A stretch of 64,000 nt of DNA from Taudactylus pleione (lineage: Eukaryota > Chordata > Amphibia > Anura > Myobatrachidae): positions 248,001 to 312,000 of the forward strand of contig JAUIMM010000579.1 in the NCBI GenBank assembly GCA_031769625.1, given 5' to 3'. The notes below the pieces were generated by a model. It searched no databases and was not told the DNA's origin. It worked only from the letters and a program-made list of their open reading frames with translations. Shown piece after piece: positions 50,601 to 62,230 of this stretch. The translations under genes and the position numbers were made by a program. Numbering within the stretch: position 1 is the first letter of the stretch; every line of letters begins with the position of its first letter.

Positions 50601-53060
50601 TGTGTGTGCTAAAGATTAGTGACAGGTGTGTACCTGTATGCTCCCCGCACCCCACACAGACAGAACATGGGTAACTATAATCCCTGTCACAGCCTGGGGT
50701 CTCCCTGATATATGTGTGTGCTAGAGATTACTGACAGGTGTGTACCTGTGTGCTCCCCACACCCCACACAGACAGAACATGGGTAACTATAATCCCTGTC
50801 ACAGCCTGGGATCCGCCTGATATATGTGTGTGCTAGAGATTAGTGACAGGTGTGTACCTGTATGCTCCCCGCACCCCACACAGACAGAACATGGGTAACT
50901 ATAATCCCTATCACAGCCTGGGGTCCCCCTGATATAAGTGTGTGATAGAGATTAGTGACAGGTGTGTACCTGTATGCTCCCCGCACCCCACACAGACAGA
51001 ACATGGGTAACTATAATCCCTGTCACAGCCTGGGGTCTGCCTGATATATGTGTGTGCTAGAGATTAGTGACAGGTGTGTACCTGTATGCTCCCCGCACCC
51101 CACACAGACAGAACATGGGTAACTATAATCCCTGTCACAGCCTAGGGTCCCTCTGATATATGTGTGTGCTAGAGATTAGTGACAGGTGTGTACCTGTATG
51201 CTCCCTGCACCCCACACAGACAGAACATGGGTAACTATAATCCCTGTCACAGCCTGGGGTCCCCCTGATATAAGTGTGTGCTAGAGATTAGTGACAGGTG
51301 TGTACCTGTATGCTCCCCGCACCCCACACAGACAGAACATGGGTAACTATAATCCCTGTCACAGCCTAGGGTCCCTCTGATATATGTGTGTGCTAGAGAT
51401 TAGTGACACGTGTGTACCTGTATGCTCCCCGAACCCCACACAGACAGAACATGGGTAACTATAATCCCTGTCACAGCCTGGGGTCCCCCTGATATATGTG
51501 TGTGCTAGAGATTAGTGACAGGTGTGTACCTGTATGCTCCCCGCACCCCACACAGACAGAACATGGGTAACTTTAATCCCTGTCACAGCCTTTGGTCCCC
51601 CTGATATATGTGCGTGCTAGAGATTAGTGACAGGTGTGTACCTGTATGCTCCCCGCACCCCACACAGACAGAACATGGGTAACTATAATCCCTGTCACAG
51701 CCTGGGGTCCCCCTGATATATGTGCGTGCTAGAGATTAGTGACAGGTGTGTACCTGTATGCTCCCCGCACCCCACACAGACAGAACATGGGTACCTATAA
51801 TCCCTGTCACAGCCTGGGGTCCCCCTGATATATGTGTGTGCTAGAGATTAGTGACAGGTGTGTACCTGTATGCTCCCCACACCCCACACAGACAGAACAT
51901 GGGTAACTATAATCCCTGTTACAGCCTGGGTCCCCCTGATATATGTGTGTGCTAGAGATTAGTGACAGGTGTGTACCTGTATGCTCCCCGCACCCCACAC
52001 AGACAGAACATGGGTAACTATAATCCCTGTCACAGCCTGGGGTCTCCCTGATATATGTGTGTGCTAGAGATTAGTGACAGGTGTGTACCTGTATGCTCCC
52101 CGCACCCCACACAGACAGAACATGGGAAACTATAATCCCTGTCACAGCCTGGGGTCTCCCTGATATATGTGTGTGCTAGAGATTAGTGACAGGTGTGTAC
52201 CTGTATGCTCCCCGCACCCCACACAGACAGAACATGGGTAACTATAATCCCTGTCACAGCCTGGGGTCCCCCTGATATATGTGTGTGCTAGAGATTACTG
52301 ACAGGTGTGTACCTGTATGCTCCCCACACCCCACACAGACAGAACATGGGTAACTATAATCCCTGTCACAGCCTGGGGTCCCCCTGATATATGTGTGTGC
52401 TAGAGATTAGTGACAGGTGTGTACCTGTATGCTCCCGCACCCCACACAGACAGAACATGGGTAACTATAATCCCTATCACAGCCTGTGGTCTCCCTGATA
52501 TATGTGTGTGCTAGAGATTAGTGACAGGAGGGTACCTGTATGCTCCCCACACCCCACACAGACAGAACATGGGTAACTATAATCCCTGTCACAGCCTGGG
52601 GTCCCCCTGATATATGTGTGTGCTAGAGATTAGTGACAGGTGTGTACCTGTATGCTCCCCGCACCCCACACAGGCAGAACATGGGTAACTATAATGCCTG
52701 TCACAGCCTGGGGTCCGCCTGATATATGTGTATGCTAGAGATTAGTGACAGGTGTGTACCTGTATGCTCCCCGCACCCCACACAGACAGAACATTGGTAA
52801 CTATAATCCCTGTCACAGCCTGGGGTCCCCCTGCTATATGTGTGTGCTAGAGATTACTGACAGGTGTGTACCTGTATGCTCCCCACACCGACAGAACATG
52901 GGTAACCATAATCCCTGTCACAGCCTGGGGTCCCCCTGATATAAGTGTGTGCTAGAGATAAATGACAGGTGTGTACCTGTATGCTCCCCACACCCCACAC
53001 AGACAGAACATGGGTAACTATAATCCCTGTCACAGCCTGGGGTCCCCCTGATATATGTGT
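47700..53060 (+). repeat. Satellite C higher-order block 1
   Basis: A block of about 48 units whose ordered rare variants recur downstream. Landmarks are gatcatgggt near 47,751, gacacgtgtg with ccccgaaccc at about 49,281, 50,401 and 51,409, taactttaatcc near 51,567, gtacctataa at 51,791, a one-base-short cctgggtcccc near 51,926, and the cacaccgacag deletion near 52,885. Boundaries are approximate. Confidence 0.8.
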
Positions 53061-53069
53061 GTGCTAGAG

Positions 53070-56000
53070 ATTAGTGACAGGTGTGTACCTGTATGCTCCC
53101 CGCACCCCACACAGACAGATCATGGGTAACTATAATCCCTGTCACAGCCTGGGGTCCCCCTGATATATGTGTGTGCTAGAGATTAGTGACAGGTGTGTAC
53201 CTGTATGCTCCCCGCACCCCACACAGACAGAACATGGGTAACTATAATCCCTGTCACAGCCTGGGGTCCCCCTGATATATGTGTGTGCTAGAGATTACTG
53301 ACAGGTGTGTACCTGTATGCTCCCCACACCCCACACAGACAGAACATGGGTAACTATAATCCCTGTCACAGCCTGGGGTCCGCCTGATATATGTGTGTGC
53401 TAGAGATTAGTGACAGGAGTGTACCTGTATGCTCCCCGCACCCCACACAGACAGAACATGGGTAACTATAATCCCTATCACAGCCTGGGGTCCCCCTGAT
53501 ATAAGTGTGTGATAGAGATTAGTGACAGGTGTGTACCTGTATGCTCCCCGCACCCCACACAGACAGAACATGGGTAACTATAATCCCTGTCACAGCCTGG
53601 GGTCTGCCTGATATATGTGTGTGCTAGAGATTAGTGACAGGTGTGTACCTGTATGCTCCCCGCACCCCACACAGACAGAACATGGGTAACTATAATCCCT
53701 ATCACAGCCTGGGGTCCCCCTGATATAAGTGTGTGATAGAGATTAGTGACAGGTGTGTACCTGTATGCTCCCCGCACCCCACACAGACAGAACATGGGTA
53801 ACTATAATCCATGTCACAGCCTGGGGTCCGCCTGATATATGTGTGTGCTAGAGATTAGTGACAGGTGTGTACTTGTATGCTCCCCACACCCCACACAGAC
53901 AGAACATGGGTAACTATAATCCCTGTCACAGCCTAGGGTCCCTCTGATATATGTGTGTGCTAGAGATTAGTGACAGGAGTGTACCTGTATGCTCCCCGCA
54001 CCCCACACAGACAGAACATGGGTAACTATAATCCCTATCACAGCCTGGGGTCCCCCTGATATAAGTGTGTGATAGAGATTAGTGACAGGTGTGTACCTGT
54101 ATGCTCCCCGCACCCCACACAGACAGAACATGGGTAACTATAATCCATGTCACAGCCTGGGGTCCGCCTGATATATGTGTGTGCTAGAGATTAGTGACAG
54201 GTGTGTACTTGTATGCTCCCCACACCCCACACAGACAGAACATGGGTAACTATAATCCCTGTCACAGCCTGGGGTCCCCCTGATATAAGTGTGTGATAGA
54301 GATTAGTGACAGGTGTGTACCTGTGTGCTCCCCGCACCCCACACAGACAGAACATGGGTAATAATAATCCCTGTCACAGCCTGGGGTCCCCCTGATATAA
54401 ATGTGTGATAGAGATTAGTGACAGGTGTGTACCTGTGTGCTCCCCGCACCCCACACAGACAGAACATGGGTAACTATAATCCCTGTCACAGCCTAGGGTC
54501 CCTCTGATATATGTGTGTGCTAGAGACTAGTGACAGGTGTGTACCTGTATGCTCCCCGCACCCCACACAGACAGAACATGGGTAACTATAATCCCTGTCA
54601 CAGCCTGGGGTCCCCCTGATATAAGTGTGTGCTAGAGATTAGTGACAGGTGTGTACCTGTATGCTCCCCGCACCCCACACAGACAGAACATGGGTAACTA
54701 TAATCCCTGTCACAGCCTAGGGTCCCTCTGATATATGTGTGTGCTAGAGATTAGTGACACGTGTGTACCTGTATGCTCCCCGAACCCCACACAGACAGAA
54801 CATGGGTAACTATAATCCCTGTCACAGCCTGGGGTCCCCCTGATATATGTGTGTGCTAGAGATTAGTGACAGGTGTGTACCTGTATGCTCCCCGCACCCC
54901 ACACAGACAGAACATGGGTAACTATAATCCCTGTCACAGCCTGGGGTCTCCCTGATATATGTGTGTGCTAGAGATTACTGACAGGTGTGTACCTGTATGC
55001 TCCCCACACCCCACACAGACAGAACATGGGTAACTATAATCCCTGTCACAGCCTGGGGTCCGCCTGATATATGTGTGTGCTAGAGATTAGTGACAGGAGT
55101 GTACCTGTATGCTCCCCGCACCCCACACAGACAGAACATGGGTAACTATAATCCCTATCACAGCCTGGGGTCCCCCTGATATAAGTGTGTGATAGAGATT
55201 AGTGACAGGTGTGTACCTGTATGCTCCCCGCACCCCACACAGACAGAACATGGGTAACTATAATCCCTGTCACAGCCTGGGGTCTGCCTGATATATGTGT
55301 GTGCTAGAGATTAGTGACAGGTGTGTACCTGTATGCTCCCCGCACCCCACACAGACAGAACATGGGTAACTATAATCCCTATCACAGCCTGGGGTCCCCC
55401 TGATATAAGTGTGTGATAGAGATTAGTGACAGGTGTGTACCTGTATGCTCCCCGCACCCCACACAGACAGAACATGGGTAACTATAATCCCTGTCACAGC
55501 CTGGGGTCCCCCTGATATAAGTGTGTGATAGAGATTAGTGACAGGTGTGTACATGTGTGCTCCCCGCACCCCACACAGACAGAACATGGGTAACTATAAT
55601 CCCTGTCACAGCCTAGGGTCCCTCTGATATATGTGTGTGCTAGAGATTAGTGACAGGTGTGTACCTGTATGCTCCCCGCACCCCACACAGACAGAACATG
55701 GGTAACTATAATCCCTGTCACAGCCTAGGGTCCCTCTGATATATGTGTGTGCTAGAGATTAGTGACACGTGTGTACCTGTATGCTCCCCGAACCCCACAC
55801 AGACAGAACATGGGTAACTATAATCCCTGTCACAGCCTGGGGTCCCCCTGATATATGTGTGTGCTAGAGATTAGTGACAGGTGTGTACCTGTATGCTCCC
55901 CGCACCCCACACAGACAGAACATGGGTAACTATAATCCCTGTCACAGCCTGGGGTCCCCCTGATATATGTGTGTGCTAAAGATTAGTGACAGGTGTGTAC

Positions 56001-57290
56001 CTGTATGCTCCCCGCACCCCACACAGACAGAACATGGGTAACTATAATCCCTGTCACAGCCTGGGGTCTCCCTGATATATGTGTGTGCTAGAGATTACTG
56101 ACAGGTGTGTACCTGTGTGCTCCCCACACCCCACACAGACAGAACATGGGTAACTATAATCCCTGTCACAGCCTGGGGTCCGCCTGATATATGTGTGTGC
56201 TAGAGATTAGTGACAGGTGTGTACCTGTATGCTCCCCGCACCCCACACAGACAGAACATGGGTAACTATAATCCCTATCACAGCCTGGGGTCCCCCTGAT
56301 ATAAGTGTGTGATAGAGATTAGTGACAGGTGTGTACCTGTGTGCTCCCCGCACCCCACACAGACAGAACATGGGTAACTATAATCCCTGTCACAGCCTAG
56401 GGTCCCTCTGATATATGTGTGTGCTAGAGATTAGTGACAGGTGTGTACCTGTATGCTCCCCGCACCCCACACAGACAGAACATGGGTAACTATAATCCCT
56501 GTCACAGCCTGGGGTCCCCCTGATATAAGTGTGTGCTAGAGATTAGTGACAGGTGTGTACCTGTATGCTCCCCGCACCCCACACAGACAGAACATGGGTA
56601 ACTATAATCCCTGTCACAGCCTAGGGTCCCTCTGATATATGTGTGTGCTAGAGATTAGTGACACGTGTGTACCTGTATGCTCCCCGAACCCCACACAGAC
56701 AGAACATGGGTAACTATAATCCCTGTCACAGCCTGGGGTCCCCCTGATATATGTGTGTGCTAGAGATTAGTGACAGGTGTGTACCTGTATGCTCCCCGCA
56801 CCCCACACAGACAGAACATGGGTAACTTTAATCCCTGTCACAGCCTTTGGTCCCCCTGATATATGTGCGTGCTAGAGATTAGTGACAGGTGTGTACCTGT
56901 ATGCTCCCCGCACCCCACACAGACAGAACATGGGTAACTATAATCCCTGTCACAGCCTGGGGTCCCCCTGATATATGTGCGTGCTAGAGATTAGTGACAG
57001 GTGTGTACCTGTATGCTCCCCGCACCCCACACAGACAGAACATGGGTACCTATAATCCCTGTCACAGCCTGGGGTCCCCCTGATATATGTGTGTGCTAGA
57101 GATTAGTGACAGGTGTGTACCTGTATGCTCCCCACACCCCACACAGACAGAACATGGGTAACTATAATCCCTGTTACAGCCTGGGTCCCCCTGATATATG
57201 TGTGTGCTAGAGATTACTGACAGGTGTGTACCTGTATGCTCCCCGCACCCCACACAGACAGAACATGGGTAACTATAATCCCTGTCACAG
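53070..57290 (+). repeat. Satellite C higher-order block 2
   Basis: Repeats the landmarks of the preceding block: gatcatgggt near 53,118, gacacgtgtg at about 54,760, 55,768 and 56,664, taactttaatcc near 56,822, gtacctataa at 57,046 and short cctgggtcccc near 57,180. Offsets to block 1 fall from 5,479 to 5,367 to 5,255 bp, in exact 112-bp steps, showing later loss of whole units. Confidence 0.8.
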
Positions 57291-57299
57291 CCTGGGGTC

Positions 57300-60200
57300 C
57301 CCCTGATATATGTGTGTGCTAGAGATTAGTGACAGGTGTGTACCTGTATGCTCCCCGCACCCCACACAGACAGAACATGGGTAACTATAATCCCTGTCAC
57401 AGCCTGGGGTCTCCCTGATATATGTGTGTGCTAGAGATTACTGACAGGTGTGTACCTGTATGCTCCCCACACCCCACACAGACAGAACATGGGTAACTAT
57501 AATCCCTGTCACAGCCTGGGGTCCGCCTGATATATGTGTGTGCTAGAGATTAGTGACAGGAGTGTACCTGTATGCTCCCCGCACCCCACACAGACAGAAC
57601 ATGGGTAACTATAATCCCTGTCACAGCCTGGGGTCCCCCTGATATAAGTGTGTGATAGAGATTAGTGACAGGTGTGTACCTGTATGCTCCCCGCACCCCA
57701 CACAGACAGAACATGGGTAACTATAATCCCTGTCGCAGCCTGGGGTCTGCCTGATATATGTGTGTGCTAGAGATTAGTGACAGGTGTGTACCTGTATGCT
57801 CCCCGCACCCCACACAGACAGAACATGGGTAACTATAATCCCTATCACAGCCTGGGGTCCCCCTGATATAAGTGTGTGATAGAGATTAGTGACAGGTGTG
57901 TACCTGTATGCTCCCCGCACCCCACACAGACAGAACATGGGTAACTATAATCCCTGTCACAGCCTGGGGTCCCCCTGATATAAGTGTGTGATAGAGATTA
58001 GTGACAGGTGTGTACCTGTATGCTCCCCGCACCCCACACAGACAGAACATGGGTAACTATAATCCCTGTCACAGCCTGGGGTCCCCCTGATATAAGTGTG
58101 TGATAGAGATTAGTGACAGGTGTGTACATGTGTGCTCCCCGCACCCCACACAGACAGAACATGGGTAACTATAATCCCTGTCACAGCCTAGGGTCCCTCT
58201 GATATATGTGTGTGCTAGAGATTAGTGACAGGTGTGTACCTGTATGCTCCCCGCACCCCACACAGACAGAACATGGGTAACTATAATCCCTGTCACAGCC
58301 TAGGGTCCCTCTGATATATGTGTGTGCTAGAGATTAGTGACACGTGTGTACCTGTATGCTCCCCGAACCCCACACAGACAGAACATGGGTAACTATAATC
58401 CCTGTCACAGCCTGGGGTCCCCCTGATATATGTGTGTGCTAGAGATTAGTGACAGGTGTGTACCTGTATGCTCCCCGCACCCCACACAGACAGAACATGG
58501 GTAACTATAATCCCTGTCACAGCCTGGGGTCCCCCTGATATATGTGTGTGCTAAAGATTAGTGACAGGTGTGTACCTGTATGCTCCCCGCACCCCACACA
58601 GACAGAACATGGGTAACTATAATCCCTGTCACAGCCTGGGGTCTCCCTGATATATGTGTGTGCTAGAGATTACTGACAGGTGTGTACCTGTATGCTCCCC
58701 GCACCCCACACAGACAGAACATGGGTAACTATAATCCCTGTCACAGCCTGGGGTCTGCCTGATATATGTGTGTGCTAGAGATTAGTGACAGGTGTGTACC
58801 TGTATGCTCCCCGCACCCCACACAGACAGAACATGGGTAACTATAATCCCTGTCACAGCCTAGGGTCCCTCTGATATATGTGTGTGCTAGAGATTAGTGA
58901 CAGGTGTGTACCTGTATGCTCCCCGCACCCCACACAGACAGAACATGGGTAACTATAATCCCTGTCACAGCCTGGGGTCCCCCTGATATAAGTGTGTGCT
59001 AGAGATTAGTGACAGGTGTGTACCTGTATGCTCCCCGCACCCCACACAGACAGAACATGGGTAACTATAATCCCTGTCACAGCCTAGGGTCCCTCTGATA
59101 TATGTGTGTGCTAGAGATTAGTGACACGTGTGTACCTGTATGCTCCCCGAACCCCACACAGACAGAACATGGGTAACTATAATCCCTGTCACAGCCTGGG
59201 GTCCCCCTGATATATGTGTGTGCTAGAGATTAGTGACAGGTGTGTACCTGTGTGCTCCCCGCACCCCACACAGACAGAACATGGGTAACTATAATCCCTG
59301 TCACAGCCTGGGGTCCCCCTGATATATGTGCGTGCTAGAGATTAGTGACAGGTGTGTACCTGTATGCTCCCCGCACCCCACACAGACAGAACATGGGTAC
59401 CTATAATCCCTGTCACAGCCTGGGGTCCCCCTGATATATGTGTGTGCTAGAGATTAGTGACAGGTGTGTACCTGTATGCTCCCCACACCCCACACAGACA
59501 GAACATGGGTAACTATAATCCCTGTTACAGCCTGGGTCCCCCTGATATATGTGTGTGCTAGAGATTAGTGACAGGTGTGTACCTGTATGCTCCCCGCACC
59601 CCACACAGACAGAACATGGGTAACTATAATCCCTGTCACAGCCTGGGGTCTCCCTGATATATGTGTGTGCTAGAGATTAGTGACAGGTGTGTACCTGTAT
59701 GCTCCCCGCACCCCACACAGACAGAACATGGGAAACTATAATCCCTGTCACAGCCTGGGGTCTCCCTGATATATGTGTGTGCTAGAGATTAGTGACAGGT
59801 GTGTACCTGTATGCTCCCCGCACCCCACACAGACAGAACATGGGTAACTATAATCCCTGTCACAGCCTGGGGTCCCCCTGATATATGTGTGTGCTAGAGA
59901 TTACTGACAGGTGTGTACCTGTATGCTCCCCACACCCCACACAGACAGAACATGGGTAACTATAATCCCTGTCACAGCCTGGGGTCCCCCTGATATATGT
60001 GTGTGCTAGAGATTAGTGACAGGTGTGTACCTGTATGCTCCCGCACCCCACACAGACAGAACATGGGTAACTATAATCCCTGTCACAGCCTGGGGTCCCC
60101 CTGATATAAGTGTGTGATAGAGATTAGTGACAGGTGTGTACCTGTATGCTCCCCGCACCCCACACAGGCAGAACATGGGTAACTATAATCCCTGTCACAG

Positions 60201-60480
60201 CCTGGGGTCTGCCTGATATATGTGTATGCTAGAGATTAGTGACAGGTGTGTACCTGTATGCTCCCCGCACCCCACACAGACAGAACATTGGTAACTATAA
60301 TCCCTGTCACAGCCTGGGGTCCCCCTGCTATATGTGTGTGCTAGAGATTACTGACAGGTGTGTACCTGTATGCTCCCCACACCGACAGAACATGGGTAAC
60401 CATAATCCCTGTCACAGCCTGGGGTCCCCCTGATATAAGTGTGTGCTAGAGATAAATGACAGGTGTGTACCTGTATGCTC
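57300..60480 (+). repeat. Satellite C higher-order block 3
   Basis: Third, shorter version of the same series: gacacgtgtg at about 58,343 and 59,127, gtacctataa at 59,397, short cctgggtcccc near 59,532 and the cacaccgacag deletion near 60,380. Offsets to block 1 are 7,718, 7,606 and 7,494 bp, again in 112-bp steps. The taactttaatcc variant seen in blocks 1 and 2 is missing from the expected place. Confidence 0.75.
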
Positions 60481-62230
60481 CCCACACCCCACACAGACAG
60501 AACATGGGTAACTATAATCCCTGTCACAGCCTGGGGTCCCCCTGATATATGTGTGTGCTAAAGATTAGTGACAGGTGTGTACCTGTATGCTCCCCGCTCC
60601 CCACACAGACAGAACATGGGTAACTGTAATCCCTGTCACAGCCTGGGGTCCCCCTGATATATGTGTGTGATAGAGATTACTGACAGGTGTGTACCAGTAT
60701 GCTCCCTACACCCCACACAGACAGAACATGGGTAACTATAATCCCTGTCACAGCCTGGGGTCCCCCTGATATATGTGTGTGATAGAGATTACTGACAGGT
60801 GTGTACCAGTATGCTCCCTACACCCCACACAGACAGAACATGGGTAACTATAATCCCTGTCACAGCCTGGGGTCCCCCTGATATATGTGTGTGCTAGAGA
60901 TTAGTGACAGGTGTGTACCTGTATGCTCCCCACACCCCACACAGGCAGAACATGGGTAACTATAATCCCTGTCACAGCCTGGGGTCCCCCTGATATATGT
61001 GTGTGCTAGAGATTAGTGACAGGTGTGTACCTGTATGCTCACCGCACCCCACACAGACAGAACATTGGTAACTATAAACCCTGTCACAGCCTGGGGTCCC
61101 CCTGATATAAGTGTGTGCTAGAGATAAATGACAGGTGTGTTCCTGTATGCTCCCCACACCCCACACAGACAGAACATGGGTAACTATAATCCCTGTCACA
61201 GCCTGGGGTCCCCCTGATATATGTGTGTGCTAGAGATTAGTGACAGGTGTGTACCTGTATGCTCCCCGCTCCCCACACAGACAGAACATGGGTAACCATA
61301 ATCCCTGTCACAGCCTGGGGTCCCCCTGATATATGTGTGTGCTAGAGATAAATGACAGGTGTGTACCTGTATGCTCCCCACACCCCACACAGACAGAACA
61401 TGGGTAACTATAATCCCTGTCACAGCCTGGGGTCCCCCTGATATATGTGTGTGCTAGAGATTAGTGACAGGTGTGTACCTGTATGCTCCCCGCTCCCCAC
61501 ACAGACAGAACATGGGTAACTGTAATCCCTGTCACAGCCTGGGGTCCCCCTGATATATGTGTGTGATAGAGATTACTGACAGGTGTGTACCAGTATGCTC
61601 CCTACACCCCACACAGACAGAACATGGGTAACTATAATCCCTGTCACAGCCTGGGGTCCCCCTGATATATGTGTGTGATAGAGATTACTGACAGGTGTGT
61701 ACCAGTATGCTCCCTACACCCCACACAGACAGAACATGGGTAACTATAATCCCTGTCACAGCCTGGGGTCCCCCTGATATATGTGTATGCTAGAGATTAG
61801 TGACAGGTGTGTACCTGTATGCTCCCCGCACCCCACACAGGCAGAACATGGGTAACTATAATCCCTGTCACAGCCTGGGGTCCCCCTGATATATGTGTGT
61901 GCTAGAGATTAGTGACAGGTGTGTACCTGTATGCTCACCGCACCCCACACAGACAGAACATTGGTAACTATAATCCCTGTCACAGCCTTGGGTCCCCCTG
62001 ATATAAGTGTGTGCTAGAGATAAATGACAGGTGTGTACCTGTATGCTCCCCACACCCCACACAGACAGAACATGGGTAACTATAATCCCTGTCACAGCCT
62101 GGGGTCCCCCTGATATATGTGTGTGCTAGAGATTAGTGACAGGTGTGTACCTGTATGCTCCCCGCTCCCCTCACAGACAGAACATGGGTAACTGTAATCC
62201 CTGTCACAGCCTGGGGTCCCCCTGATATAT
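60440..62230 (+). repeat. Tandem 8-unit (896-bp) duplication in satellite C
   Basis: The paired variant gtaccagtatgctccctac occurs at about 60,691 and 60,803, and again at 61,587 and 61,699, exactly 896 bp (8 x 112) later. The gagataaatgac variant at about 60,452 and 61,124 recurs at 61,348 and 62,020 with the same offset. Confidence 0.85.
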
